DNA from: Flaccisagitta enflata
Lineage: Eukaryota > Chaetognatha > Sagittoidea > Aphragmophora
Length of the DNA: 64,000 nucleotides
Assembly: GCA_965153355.1 (NCBI GenBank)
Contig: OZ231126.1
Location: forward strand, 99,324,001-99,388,000
Reading direction: 5' to 3'
Shown: piece after piece, positions 40,057-52,570 of the stretch
Layout of the letters: each line of letters begins with the position of its first letter
Numbering within the stretch: position 1 is the first letter of the stretch
Program-made: the position numbers and the translations under genes
Notes under the pieces: model-generated
The model's database searches: none
The model's input: only the letters and a program-made list of their open reading frames with translations
Told to the model about the DNA's origin: nothing

Positions 40057-40639
40057 CCATATTTCTTGTAATTAGCGCCCCGGGCGCTTTTGAAATTAAA
40101 ATGAAACATTGTTGTTTTACACCTGCAATTAGCGCCCCTTTACACTGATGTCTAAACAATTTATTATGAAATTTACATTTTTTGACAATTTCTTTTAGAA
40201 TTCAAGTCAGTTAATCACTAAACAAGTACCCCGGGGGTACAACCATGCGTCCACATGCGGCTTAGCTTGTTAAGAATGATGCAATATTGCATCAACCTTG
40301 TGGAATGATGCAATAATCTGAGATATTTCCAATATTCTATGCATTTTCATCGTTCTCAACTCGATCACCACAGACCAACCGACTGACCGACCAACCAACC
40401 AACCAACGGACGGACGGACGGACGGACAAAGCCTCTTATAGAGATGCGTGGACGCATCTAAAAAGAGATTTTTTTGTTGTACTGCATCTAATTTTTCTAT
40501 GATTGTTGTCAAAAAATTAAATTTTCAATGAATTTTCCATGATTCTTTCTTAAAAATCATTCATATAATAAGTTCATTCTTTCATGAAAAAGGGGGGGGG
40601 CGCTAATTAGAGGGGGAGCGATAAATGCAAAAAATATGG
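40057..40639. mobile_element. TA-flanked TIR element T9, 583 bp, nested in B2
   Basis: The left end CCATATTTCTTGTAATTAGC pairs with the right end CCATATTTTTTGCATTTATC, plus ATTAGCGCC inside both. TA lies on both sides. B1 has the empty site AGAGAATAGTCGAGATG at this point. A16 is nested within. Confidence 0.8.
40330..40464 (+). mobile_element. Family A 3' end copy A16
   Basis: CAACTCGATCACCACAGACC matches A10, followed by GGACGGACGGACGG, CTCTTATAGAG and hairpin AGATGCGTGGACGCATCT (40442-40459), a compensated stem. The 5' part is missing or diverged. Confidence 0.7.
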
Positions 40640-40702
40640 TAGTAAATATGTTACGCAAATTGGCTCCAACTTTTATGACGCTAGCTTTTGCATTTTACTC
40701 TG

Positions 40703-40705
<3 letters not shown>

Positions 40706-40795
<90 letters not shown>

Positions 40796-40807
40796 CATAC
40801 ACACACA

Positions 40808-40904
<97 letters not shown>
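40706..40904. repeat. (GA)n(CA)n microsatellite
   Basis: About 40 bp of GA then 160 bp of CA, equivalent to the (GT)n(CT)n tract of B1. Confidence 0.95.
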
Positions 40905-40906
<2 letters not shown>

Positions 40907-40957
40907 AAAGACAGAGGACAGAGGAAAAAGAGACAAAGAGAGACAGAAATTGAATAA

Positions 40958-41153
40958 CAACAAGGCCGGATAGACGGCTACCCCAGTCGCATGCGGGTAG
41001 GCAGGGGGCATATTTGAGGTCACTTGATCATTTGGGCAGGAGCTGTAAGGCCAAAGACTACAAAAACCCCGAAAAATAAAGTGTGACGGAAGGACCGATG
41101 GACCAACGGAACAACAAAGCGGGGTGTAGAGTCACGTAGCACGCGACTAAAAA
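40958..41153 (+). mobile_element. Family A short copy A17
   Basis: ACAAGGCCGGATAGACGGCT start, GAGGTCACTTGATCATTTGG core shared with A12 and A18, and end GAGTCACGTAGCACGCGACT. Confidence 0.85.
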
Positions 41154-41273
41154 CAGAGAACCAATCGACCAGACATCATGAGATGCACACACTGAAAAAC
41201 TTGCACTGAAAAAATGAGATACCCATTTGCAACTTTTTTCCGGTCGGTGATTAGTCGCCTTTATTGGTACAAA

Positions 41274-41776
41274 ATATATACTAATAAATCATAAGAATTG
41301 TTAATATTAATCATTCGTTATGGCATTCAAATGAATATTGTGCAAATTACTGCAATATGCAAATTAGGTTTGGGCGAAAATCCTTATAACTTGTTTAAAC
41401 GCTGTAACAGCCATGGAACACTTGAAGGGCCGGGGGAAAGAGACAGGAGTCTAACCCCATGACCAAGGGGGGGGGTGTAGAGTAAGTATCCATCTACCAT
41501 ATATCTGCCCAAAAGCCGCCAAAAGAAGAAGCCAAAATCATGAATAAATGCCTATAATATCAGTATATATCATATATGACACTAAGTGACCCGTGACAGT
41601 ATGACAGAATGCATGACATGGGAAGAGCCTGGAACAAAGTAAGAGACATGGTTATAAAGGCTAGGTAATGGCAGGAGAGAACCATGACAACCAATGACAA
41701 GACAGGGATCTATCACAAGCGTCTATCAGCAGCAATGGCGCCTCTCATTGGCTCTATCATCAGTCAGGAAAGACAG
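41274..41776. other. No recognisable feature
   Basis: AT-rich spacer; only short frames. Confidence 0.4.
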
Positions 41777-42296
41777 GTCGCCCAAGGGCAATACGTGGTC
41801 AGCGATACCCGTTGCCCTGCTTTGCATGGTTGTAAATTGGAATGAGAGGCAGGGCAGCGGCCCCGAAGGGGACGAAGTCCTGTAGAACACAGGGGACTTT
41901 CGTTTGTTCATTCATTCATCCGTCCGTCCGTCCGTCCATCCGTCCGCCCCCCAGACCCTCTCAGGCCTCAAATTTGTCCTCTCAGGCCTAAAATCTGCCC
42001 TCTCAGGCCCAGTCCTGAATCTGAGAGGGCAGATTTCAGGCGTGAGAGGGCAGATTCAAGGCCTAAGAGGACAGGTTTCAGGCCTGAAAGAGCAAATGTC
42101 AGGCCTGAGAGGGCAGATTCAAGGCCTAAGAGGTCAGATTTCAGGCCTGAGAAGGCAGATTTTGGGCCTGAGAGGGCAGATTTCAGGCCTGAGAGAGCCT
42201 GGGGGGGGGACGAACGGACGGATAAACGAACCAACAAACAAACAAAAGTCCCCTGTGTTCTACAGGACTTCGTCCCCTTTGGAGCCGCTGCCCAAA
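41777..42296 (-). mobile_element. Family G foldback element G3
   Basis: The tail is at 41777 (GTGGTCAGCGATACCCGTTG). The outer inverted arms CGGCCCCGAAGGGGACGAAG and CTTCGTCCCCTTTGGAGCCG each carry TCCTGTAGAACACAGGGGAC. GAGAGGGCAGATTTCAGGCC units lie between them. Confidence 0.8.
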
Positions 42297-42612
42297 AAGG
42301 CAATATGTGGTCAGCGATACCCGTTGCCCTGCTTTGAGTGATTGTGAATTGGAGTGAGGGGAAGCAGGGCAGCAGCCCCGAAGGGGACGAAGTCCTGTAG
42401 AAGACAGGGGGACTTTCGTTTGTTCGTCGGCTTACTGAAGACCTTCAAGAGCCTAAACTGAGGTCTAAGAAGGCTGATGTAAGGCCTCAGAATGCGAATC
42501 GGAAGCTTGAGAGGGCTGACTTGATGCTTGAGAGAGCTGGATTAAAGCTTGAAAGGTCAGAGGATTGATTTGAAGCCTGAGAGCAATAAATTGAGGCTTA
42601 ACAGGTCTCACA
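42297..42612 (-). mobile_element. Family G copy G4, truncated
   Basis: It begins directly after G3 with tail and arm (CAGCAGCCCCGAAGGGGACG, CCTGTAGAAGACAGG). Units decay towards 42612 and the opposite arm is absent. Confidence 0.65.
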
Positions 42613-43128
42613 TAATTAGGCGGAAAATTAAAATGATCAATATAGATAATAAGAATGCTCTCAGCATGATGAAATTTGACATGGAGATAGCTAAGACCTA
42701 GTATTTTGATGTAGCAAAGTGTTGTTGGTGGCTTTCCTGCATGTAGGGCGAGATGGAGGGTGTTTTACCGAAAAGGAGGTGTCAGATCATTGCTTATTTT
42801 TACATAAAAAAACGTAGCTAAGTGGCAAATGTTTAAAGTCAACCATTTTAAGGAGATGGAATGAAAAAAAAAACGCCATTTGTCGTGTAATGCAGGAGAA
42901 TCAGTCACCCGGAAAGAAAGCCGCCTAAGTGGACAATAGCTGAGGAATTGAAGGGGAAGTCGAGCATCAACAATTAGAAGAGCGTGTCAATCTCAATTTC
43001 GGTGTCCTTTCACTTATCAGCATATTTACGTTCATTAGGGGATAGCCGTTGACTTTTTTGGGCATTTTTCGCATCATGTTGATGAAGTGAACATGAATTG
43101 GTGATAGATATTGCTTTGATTGATTATA
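42613..43128. other. No recognisable feature
   Basis: Unique AT-rich sequence. Confidence 0.4.
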
Positions 43129-43728
43129 CAGGGTCATCAGCCTGAAATGCCGGATTCTGTTAAGCTTTTACTCAGAGATGCCATATACCCTTGATTTCAT
43201 ACTGATTGTCTCTTAAAGAGCATAAATTGACGTTTTTTGTATCAAAATTTCATCCAAATCGGTTAAGTAGTTTAGATTTTACAAGTCTTTGAAGTAGAAA
43301 CTAATTTTCCCTCAATGGCAGAATTTTCAATAAAAATTGAGAGAGAGAGCACTTTTAAATTTCTCTCTTTTTTCAACTTTTTGAGCTGGAATGGTCTAGT
43401 ATGAAAAAAATTGATGTAGTTTCAAAAATTTGTCAAATCATCTTTTATTTAGGACTAATCTCATGATTCTGGCTCAAAATATTGCAAAATGAGAAAATGG
43501 GAAAAAAGACTGTTCCTCCATTTTCCAATGAAAAAACAGAAGTGGCGAAAAGGAAGTTTTTTACTTAAATACATGTAAAATCTAAACTATTTGACCGATT
43601 TTGATGAAATTTTGATACAAAAAACGTCAACCTAAACTCTATAAGAGACAATCAGTTTGAAATCCATGACATTTGGCATCTCAGAGTAAAAGCTTAACAT
43701 TATCCGGCATTTCAGGCTGATGACCCGG
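43129..43728. mobile_element. TA-flanked foldback element T6, 600 bp
   Basis: The ends CAGGGTCATCAGCCTGAAAT and CCGGGTCATCAGCCTGAAAT are flanked by TA. Arms of about 180 bp include TAAGCTTTTACTC and TTTTTTGTATCAAAATTTCA. T7 is a sister copy. Confidence 0.85.
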
Positions 43729-43764
43729 TATCTTCATTTTTAATGCTCTTTTCAACGATTTTTT

Positions 43765-44122
43765 GAGACCTGTTAGATAGCTGATTTGAGGCCTGTGAGG
43801 CCTAATTTGAGGCCTGAGAGGCCTAATTTGAGGCCTGAGAGGCCTAATTTGAGGCCAGAGAGGCCGGGTTTGAGGCCTGAGAATTTGGATTTGAAGCCTG
43901 AAAAGCCTAATTTGAGGCCTGAGAGGCAAGGTTTGAGGCCTGAGAGGTTGGATCTGAGGCCGGATTTGAGGCCTGAAAGGCTGGATTTGAGGCCTGAGAG
44001 GCCAGATTTGAGGCCTGAAGGGCCTGGTGAGGGGGGGACAAACAAACGGACGAACAAACGAAAGTCCCCTTGTGTTCTACAGGACTTCGTCCCCTTCGCG
44101 GCCGCTGCCCAAAAAGCCGCGT
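43765..44122 (-). mobile_element. Family G copy G5, one arm only
   Basis: Units GGCCTGAGAGGCCTAATTTG run into CCCCTTGTGTTCTACAGGAC and CTTCGTCCCCTTCGCGGCCG. The tail and the second arm are absent. Confidence 0.65.
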
Positions 44123-44446
44123 AGAGAAGGGCAAGGAGCTGGAGAGCTGGCACAACATACTATCGAATCTTGCCAATATGTTCAAAATACATTTTTTTAC
44201 CATTAGCAATGCCTTACAAATATCCCGAGTCAAGATTTTATGCCATTTATAACATAGAACTGTCTTTGATAATAGAAAAAAGTGTGTCTAATATTTTTGG
44301 CCCGGAATTCAGGAAAACAAACTTCATATTCTTAATCTACACCTTTTTTAGGACAAAAAACAAAAAACTGCAGACGGTTACTTAGTTTTATTATTTTTCA
44401 AGGCATTTGGGTCATGCGGATATTAAACCGTCAAGCAGACAGTCAT

Positions 44447-44451
<5 letters not shown>
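44123..44451. other. Dispersed repeat F copy
   Basis: 44185-44380 matches 39160-39360 in reverse complement (ACTTCATATTCTTAATCTAC, GTGTCTAATATTTTTGGCCC). Confidence 0.6.
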
Positions 44452-44539
<88 letters not shown>

Positions 44540-44572
44540 TAAAGAATGCCAAAAGAAAGAAAGAAAGAAGGA

Positions 44573-44604
<32 letters not shown>

Positions 44605-44640
44605 ATGGAAGAATGAAAAAGATGGAGAATGAAAGGAAGA
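44452..44640. repeat. (GA)n and (GAAA)n microsatellites
   Basis: About 87 bp of GA, then GAAA units from about 44557. Confidence 0.95.
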
Positions 44641-44686
44641 AAGAAAGAAAGAGACCAGCCAGAGAAATAGAACAAGAGAACAGGGG

Positions 44687-44921
44687 TGTATATAATTGAG
44701 TGGCTTTTGATTCCCCCCCCCCCGCCTTTGATTTTCTTCCCCCCAATGCATTGCGTTGCATTACAAAATCTATGATTTTCTTCCCAAAAAAGCAATAAAA
44801 CAGTGTATTTGAGGTTTAAATAGTGTTAAATTGTGTTTTACTAATCAAGTTTTATGATTTGGTACTGCCAAAAGTTATATTTTCCCCCGGCCCGGGGGGG
44901 GGGGGAACTCAATTATATACA
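44687..44921. mobile_element. 235-bp MITE with G/C homopolymer runs (T10)
   Basis: The inverted ends TGTATATAATTGAGT match exactly. Just inside are a run of C (near 44714) and a run of G (near 44895), also inverted. No coding capacity; superfamily unknown. Confidence 0.7.
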
Positions 44922-44975
44922 GGCCTGCGAGAAAATAAAACAAACAGACAAATACACGGACAGAAATACAAGCCA

Positions 44976-44979
<4 letters not shown>

Positions 44980-45062
<83 letters not shown>
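44980..45062. repeat. (CAGA)n microsatellite
   Basis: About 20 perfect CAGA units, continuing imperfectly to about 45135. Confidence 0.95.
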
Positions 45063-45065
<3 letters not shown>

Positions 45066-45135
45066 TAACAGACAGACAGACAAACTATCAGAAAGACAAA
45101 CTGACAGACAGACATTCAGACCAATAGACAGACAG

Positions 45136-45639
45136 ACTATTCATTTTCGTTCATCATCCGTCCACCGTTTTAATGAAAAAGAATATCTTCCACAGGATCT
45201 ACATCGAATCTGGGGTGCACGTTGGATTCGCACGTGTACAGCAATGGCGCGTTCTTTCAGTACGATCGACACCCGTGCACGTGCGAGCAAGGAATGATTA
45301 CGTGCACAGTCGCCAGATATAGGTAACCCGTTCCCTCTGCGCGGGAAAGTACACAACCTGACAACCTAATGGTGCGTATATCAACGTAGATAAGAAACTA
45401 AATGCTTTGTTGATGGCAAGAGATTAGGATCAAATATCGATGAGCCGTCCTTTGGGTCGGTCGGTCGGTCGGTCGGTTAGACTGTGACCAAAGTGTAATT
45501 ATTGGGGGGCGTCTGCAGCTCTTGCACAATTACATTCCACTGATGATGTTTTGCGTCTACTTCTCAAAACACAACCGCATGTTTTCAACGCAACCTTGTA
45601 CCCATGCATTTTATCTGAATTATAATTGTCTGTGTGTTA
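45136..45639. other. No gene seen
   Basis: A GGTCGGTCGGTCGG tract near 45457 may be a family A remnant, but no hairpin or 5' end is present. Confidence 0.4.
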
Positions 45640-46072
<433 letters not shown>

Positions 46073-46435
46073 AGATATTTGCAGTCCAAGATCACGAACA
46101 TCTGCGGAATATCAAACCTAACAACTGCCTTTCCACATCCAGTAAAACCATCTACTTCACAGCCGCCAACACAATACTGTGACATGCGGTCGTTACGGTC
46201 AGTTGATGGTAGCCACTGGGAGTGAAAATCTGTACGGGTTCAAATCTATGAGCGGCCGCAATCTTATGAAAATCTTTGGGTTTATGTTGATCAGCCCCAT
46301 AGCTACGCTGTTAAAATGTTACACAGACCTACACTTTTGGTTTTGACTTACTGACAGATATTCACTTGATATGTCATAGACTATTACATAGATTATTACA
46401 AACGGCAAGAATTGTTTCACTCCAAGTGTCTAACT
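46073..46435. other. No recognisable feature
   Basis: Short frames only. Confidence 0.4.
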
Positions 46436-47283
46436 ACGGGATTGCTTTTCATAACTGGTATGAAAAGTGGAACAATATCCTTCACTTTACCGAGACTGAA
46501 TCAAATGGAAGAGGGCCTTGTGAACCCTCACTGACTAGTTACCATCTAGCTCATAAATATACGGACAGCTGGAGAAAAATCAGCATGTTGCCTCACTAAA
46601 TAAAAAATATGTTCAAATGACCTAATTTTTTGACAATATATGTTATTTAGATCTATCAACAGCTTCTGTTTCGAGTTTCTATCTGATTGGTCCATGATTT
46701 TTTAACTCAAATCAGTGTTTCCTTGATTCTTTTAATAAGCAACAAAAAGCATCAATTTTTTTTTTTTGATGTAAGATAATTTTAGAGCAATATATTTACC
46801 TGCAGCCTTCAATTCTTTTAACATTCAAAAAGTTTGGTAAAAATGTGATCTAATGAGATCAAGCAGAATGATATTGGCCAATCTATATAGTTTTAAGAGC
46901 TCTTTTTATATAGGTTGTCCTTCGTAGATAGGAACTGAAAATCTCTAAATTCGATTTTGCAAAATGACAGTTTTTCTTCAAAACGCTGTCATTTGAAAAC
47001 GGTTTGAGCTACTAAGCTCTGCTTGGTCTTGAATGGAAGATTTTTTGTCATAATTTGCTGATTTGCTTTCATTTTTTTTTAAGATATTGAAGTTAGCTGC
47101 TATAAACATGAGTAGGTGTCCGTATATTTATGAGCTAGATAGTAATACGCGCACCACTCCTAGTTTTCCGTAAAACTGAATCTGAAAAACACTCCTTTTC
47201 TAACCCAAAAGCAAACTGCTTACCAAAAGAAGGTAGGGCAATGATTGTTACCTTCATTGTTAAAAAAGCATACCCTTAGAGGA
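46436..47283 (+). repeat. Family D copy D2, split by T8
   Basis: Left part to 46541 (GTGGAACAATATCCTTCACT, GAAGAGGGCCTTGTGAACCC, ACTGACTAGTTA). Right part from 47143 (TAATACGCGCACCACTCC to AAGCATACCCTTA). Joining them gives the continuous order seen in D1. Confidence 0.75.
46542..47142. mobile_element. TA-flanked TIR element T8, 601 bp, nested in D2
   Basis: The ends CCATCTAGCTCATAAATATA and CTATCTAGCTCATAAATATA, continuing through CGGACA, are flanked by TA. D1 shows the empty site CAAGTTAATACGCGC. The interior carries GAAAACGGTTTGAGCTACTA. Confidence 0.85.
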
Positions 47284-47435
47284 TAGAATCGAGGTCAAGC
47301 TTAATGCGACCGCCGGACATTCCAATCCAAGGTACTGAGAAGTATGAAAAGTGAAACAATATCCCTCACTATATCCAAACTGAATGAAATGGAAGAGGGC
47401 CTTGTGAACCCTCACTAAATAGTTAATACGCGCAT
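47284..47435 (+). repeat. Family D partial copy D3, in tandem after D2
   Basis: AGAATCGAGGTCAAGC, CCAAGGTACTGAGAAGTATG, then GAAACAATATCCCTCACTAT and GAGGGCCTTGTGAACCCTCA. Confidence 0.7.
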
Positions 47436-47814
47436 ATCAACTGACAAACACCGAAGCAACTCCTAGATGAAAAAAAACCAAACAAACAATTGGTTATTGG
47501 TCGATATTTCTTTTATTAGGTAACAATATTTCCTTTATAACTGTGAGTTTTTCTGCAATCTGATAAACTCATTACTAGGCTGTCTCACCAAAATTCATGA
47601 TTATTTTTTCTCGTCCGTTGCCTTTCACCTTTTTTCCGTCATGTCGATTTACGTCATGTCTGGTTTGTATTGACGCCAACTGGCTAATAACATGTGACAC
47701 TTGTTGATGTTGTATCACGAAATTAGAACAAATGAATTTTACTTGCATTGATTCTTTTGTATTCGCCGTTTTCCGGTAAAAAAAAGAGGAGAGAGAGAAA
47801 GAAGATCGGAAAGA
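47436..47814. other. No recognisable feature
   Basis: AT-rich spacer before A18. Confidence 0.4.
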
Positions 47815-48034
47815 AACAAGGCCGGATACACGGCTACCCCAGTTGCGTGCGGGTGGGCAGGGGCCGTATTTGAGGTCACCAGATCATTTGGGCAGGAGCA
47901 GTGAAGACAAAAATCCCAAAAACTAAAAAAAAGTAAAGTGTGACGGACAGACCGATGGACCAACGGATGGACCGACGGACCGATGGACGGACCGACAAAG
48001 CGGGATGTAGAGTCGCGTAGCCCGCGACTAAAAA
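47815..48034 (+). mobile_element. Family A short copy A18
   Basis: AACAAGGCCGGATACACGGC start, GAGGTCACCAGATCATTTGG core, GACGGACCGATGGACGGACC tract, and hairpin AGTCGCGTAGCCCGCGACT. Confidence 0.85.
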
Positions 48035-48583
48035 TTTCTTTGAGAAGCGCCCAAATCATCTGAATTTAGATTTTTGTCTAAAACAACTCAAAATGACTCA
48101 AACAACCTTAAAAAGGACTTCAAGTTTGAATTTGACCAATGGTCAGACCAACCCATGGACTCATGGACGGACCAACCCATGGATGGAAAAAAGTGGTTTA
48201 TTAATCTTTTTTTTGCAAGAGCATGCTAACCATGTAGACCAGTAGATAATAAAAAAGAAACAGAGATACAATTGCAGAAATAGAAAAAAAATCCGACGAT
48301 TGAGTACAAAAGCCTGATGGAGAGCGGCTAATGCTTACAACTTTTTTCCTAACGGCGACAGAAGCCATTACTGGCATTTAGAGATACAGAGAGTTGGAAC
48401 ACGGGAGAATGAAACTGGGGTCCAAACTGGCCTTCTTGGATTTAACCTTGTTAATGTAAAGTTCTATTGACCTTTACAAACTAAATATCCGTATGAATAT
48501 TAGATTAGCTTCTTCTTGACACTCACAACATCCGGACATCCAAGGAGCTGATAACTCAAGTCCAAATCCACATTTGAAAAAAA
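48035..48583. other. Non-coding; family B head fragment
   Basis: 48320-48390 (ATGCTTACAACTTTTTTCCT, ACGGCGACAGAAGCCATTAC) matches the family B head; no tail was found. AAAATGACTCAAAC and GACGGACCAACCC phrases at 48085-48185 may be a decayed family A end. Confidence 0.5.
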
Positions 48584-48789
48584 CCAACACCTTTAAGTTG
48601 TGTGCGAGACTTACAGATTGACTTGGAATGGCTTAGTATACTCTTAAATGACTTAAAATGAGTTAAATGAATAAAATTGATAAAAAAAGTAAAAGTGTGA
48701 CGGACCGACAGACAGACAGACCAACAGATGGACAGACCGATGGATAGACGGACAGAGCAGGTTAAGAGTCGCGTGCATGCAACTAAAAG
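48584..48789 (+). mobile_element. Family A deletion derivative A19
   Basis: The start AACCAACACCTTTAAGTTGT and an AAATGACTTAAAATGAG remnant match the long A1/A6 form. Then come GTGTGACGGACCGACAGAC and hairpin AGTCGCGTGCATGCAACT. It is a 200-bp version of the 2-kb elements. Confidence 0.75.
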
Positions 48790-49134
48790 TACAATTAAAA
48801 CTATGAAAAGAAATATCTATCATTGAATCACAGTTCATTAGCCTCTCTTGGGCCTCTGCCCCATTACCCCAACTAATCATTAAGATCTAGCTTAGTTATG
48901 AGTTGTTTCAAACATAGAACGAGTCATCCAAGGATTGATTTCAAAACCGTTCCTAGTTCAACATTCGGCTTTCAGTGATTGCGCCCATTGAAGAATGACA
49001 AAGCTTGCTTCGCGTGGTAGAATAAGTGTCCTGTAAAAGCTAGATCTTGATTTCTCCTGACAATCTGTGAGTCACATTCGCAGGAAGAAAAACTTTGCCT
49101 AAAAGCGGGGAGAAGTGACTTATAATCTAACATT
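48790..49134. other. No recognisable feature
   Basis: Unique spacer. Confidence 0.4.
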
Positions 49135-49495
49135 ATTAAATCTCATCTGATCTCATCTAATCTAATCCAATCTAACGGAATCTCATTTAGTCTATTCTCA
49201 TGTCATCTAATTTCAACTAATCTCATCTAATCTGATCTATTCTAATCTAATCTCATTTAGTCTCATCCTAAATCATCTAATCTCAACTAATCTCATCTTA
49301 TCTCATCTTATCTCCTCTTATCTCATCTTATCTCATCTAACCTTTAGGTTAGAATCTGATCTAATCTCATTAGTCTCATCTTATATCATCTAATCAAAAA
49401 TAGTCTCGTCTAATCTCACCTAATCTCATCTTGTCTCATCTTATCTTATCTAATCCAATCTAATCTTTCTTATTCTACCTGATTCTACTATATGC
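49135..49495. repeat. Degenerate (TCATCTAATC)n minisatellite
   Basis: About 35 units of 5-10 bp based on ATCTAATCTC with CAT/TTAT variants. Confidence 0.85.
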
Positions 49496-50879
49496 ATATA
49501 TATCATAGTTTATAGGTTACTGAAGAGATGAATGTACATGAAAAGAATCAAAGGAATTGTGCACAAAGTGCTTTTAAGCCATACTACGTTACTACTTTAC
49601 TGTTCATCACTCCAAAGTACAACTTACTACTCAACTCAATTAAAAAAAAAAAAAGAAAAACGCACTTTAAAATTTACAATTAAAATTGTCATATAGAATT
49701 TCAAAAAAACTAATTAAGATCTTAGCTCTTCAAAAGATCTTTCATTTGGCTCCAATCTAGCAAATCCAGCTCACCTCGTTTAGAATGAGTAGAAGAATAA
49801 GAATGAGAAGAAACATTTTCAGTTTGCAATCTCATTGAAAAATGAGCATTTCTACAAATTAGAAGATAATTTTGACAAGCTCTAGCTCCTAAGCCGTTTG
49901 AGGTACAGATCTGGGATGGTCTAGAATGAAAGATAATTAGAGAATCTTTAAAGTTACGTCCACAAAAAAATGTTCAAATGATTTGTTTTTCCTTATTTAT
50001 CAAATCAAAATAGGGTGCAGCTTTTTTTATCCAGTCGAGCAGTGACTTAGTCTGGTAAAGCAAATGCTAAGTCATGATTTATTACTGACTTGATAGTTGT
50101 GGCTTTACGCACACAGAAATAACAGGTATATGAAATAAAAAAGCACCTCTATTGCCAAATGGGGAATTCTCTTTTCTAGATAACAGAATCTTCAAAATGA
50201 TAGTATGCAAATGGATTTTCAATCAGATTTGGGACTTGTTACATTGTCAAAGAGACTGATGGTACGATATCATATTGCTGCGAAACAGTTCCAAACAAAT
50301 ATGAATATAGCAAAATTGTCAGACGTGATTTCACAGAATCTTTTCTCATCACACCACGGCAAAAGATACTAAAATATCATGTAACAGATAGCTTTGAGAC
50401 GGGATATTTAGAAAGGAAAACGGAGATTACTTCCCAAAATGGTCATATTGCGCCTGTAATGAAAGCAAAGGGGGCAAATAATGTTGACTTCATTTTCAAA
50501 AGAGCACCAATCAAAGATTATAAAAAGATGTGCATTCACAAAATCAAGTTTCTGTTAGGGTAGGAGAGCATAAAAAGGGAGAATTGAAAATTGTAAGATG
50601 ATGTTCAGTAAAATGTAAAAAACTTACGTTGAAGAAAATGACAAAAAAGATACTCAGTTCATGAAAAAGTCAAATAAAGCACACAGATCAATGATAAAAA
50701 AATTTCATGTGGGTTTCATACGGTAGTCACTTTAAAGTCATTTACATAGTCACTCTAAAGTTATTTACACTCAATGTCCACTTTGTTCCGCTATAAAAGT
50801 TGTTGATCAGGGGGGTTGTGGGCGCAGTTTTTCAGACTATGGACACTTGAGTAAGTCAATGCTTTACAGAGCTGCAGGG
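49496..50879. other. Non-coding with decayed element phrases
   Basis: 49885-49935 reads AGCCGTTTGAGGTACAGATC and GGTCTAGAATGAAAGATAAT, like the T8 interior. No TIR pair was found. Confidence 0.4.
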
Positions 50880-52570
50880 GCTTAGCTATCATCGAAAATT
50901 CTGCTTCCCTGCTCATTTGTTTGAATTCTGTAATTCAGGGCTGTGATTTGACAGGATGCCGCTTGTATGACCTCATCTGTCATGCAACTGTTGACTGACT
51001 TATGAGTTTTGGGCAGAGGGGGGGTGGTCGGATAATTGAAGTAAAACAGTTGATACATCTTCAAAGTTGTGGAAAACTGCCGCCCTTTGAGGTGAAACAT
51101 CAGGCCATTTCATACCAGGAGGCATCTTAGGTTTTCTGAACAAAGGGTTTGTCATGGCGATCATAAAGATGCGTATCAAATCATATCTTGAAATGGTGTC
51201 TTTGGGTGCCTGGGCAACGCATTCAGCCTATTTGCTCATAGCAGGCCATCATCTTTACTGCCTTTGAATTTGATGGAAGAAATGCAGTTCCGGTTAAAAG
51301 GGGTGATGCGGTTTTGGGGTTGTTTTTGGGGGGGGGGTACTTGATGTTGTTGGGGAAAAAGGCATGAGTCATTTTAAGTATGTTGATACTTGTAGTTATC
51401 CAATGTGGTTCTGGCAGTAAATTTTTGGACATGGATTGACCTGTCCTTGAAGGTATCAGCTGATTTGAATTGTCTTGTTCACATTTCTTTTTGACTGGGG
51501 CTAAGTCTTCCGTGTCTCATTGGCTGCTTTTTTGCATGAGAATCAAGCTTAATGGGGTGTCATGGGGCTTTCCTGCTTGTCAGTTGAATCTATATCTTCA
51601 GGGATGTAGTTTGACAATATGCACTACTCATGACTCTTTTTTCAACATTAAATTTTTGGACACATTTGGATTGACATATGCTTGTGAGCATTGACTGGTT
51701 TGAATTGTCTTGAACATATTTCTCCTTGACTGAGGATTTTCACGTCCTATTTGCTGCTTGTTCTCATGACTCATGAGAATGTAAGTTTACACAAATTCAT
51801 TGCAAAAAATGAGTATGGCAGTTGTCAAGAAGTAGATATGTGATATGCTTGATTGGGTTTCACGGTGTTTCTGTATTTCTGCTTTCCTAAATTTTTAACT
51901 TCAGAATTTTGATCTGACAGAATTCCCTTTGCATGACTCCAAATATGTACACTGACTGGGGAGTGAGTTGGCCGAGGGTGAGGAGGGGTGGAGGGGAGCT
52001 AGTAAGTAGTAGGTCGGAGTAAGAGTTGATAATTGTTCAAATTTCTGAGGGAATTTAAGACCATTATAACAGTTTTCCAGTAATTCAGATTGCACACAAA
52101 TGGTCTGCCTTGGTAACCACTTGATACTGAGAGGCTGAGTCCAGTTTTCCAGTCATTCAGAGTATGCATGGATGGTCTGCCTCGGTTATCATTAGGAATC
52201 AAATCAAATCAAACCAAATTAGGGCTGCAAATGATCTAGTATTTGTGTATGAGTGTGAGATTTTTGTAGGCCAGCATCTTTTCTGCTCCCTAGACTAATG
52301 CAAGAAAGACATTTAGAGTTGAAGGGTTGATGAGGTTTATGGTATCATTTGGGAAACTTGATTTTTTGGGGGTAAATAGACAAATTGCAAATTCTTTGAT
52401 GATTGTTTTTTCATTCCACATTTTTAGTAGTAATCCAGCTTTTCTGACAATGAATTTTTGGCGTAACATGTTCTTGAAATGTTTTGATTACATGAGCTGT
52501 CGTTCCTGCATTATTTCTTGTCTGAGGCCAGTATCTTTATGTCAGATTTTTTGCTTGGTCTTATGAGAAT
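50880..52570. repeat. Diverged long-period tandem repeat, about 1 kb
   Basis: CAGGGCTGTGATTTGACAGG (50937) resembles CAGAATTTTGATCTGACAGA (51902). CATCATCTTTACTGCC with GGGGTGATGCGGTTTTGGGG (51247-51310) resembles CATCTTTTCTGCTCCC with GGGTTGATGAGGTTTATGGT (52267-52330). Several short frames exist but none has a domain. Confidence 0.45.

Larger units (their letters stand above)
39740..41273 (-). mobile_element. Family B copy B2, with T9 and A17 inserted
   Basis: The tail near 39755 reads AAAAAAAGTTGATTTACGTG. The body matches B1 complement (ATTTCCTGCCTTGGATGATA, TTTCAAATGGCACCAACCAG). 40642-40700 matches GTTACGCAAATTGACTCCAA of B1. After (GA)n(CA)n and A17 comes the head (CAACTTTTTTCCGGTCGGTG to TTTATTGGTA, about 41230-41273). 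Confidence 0.7.
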
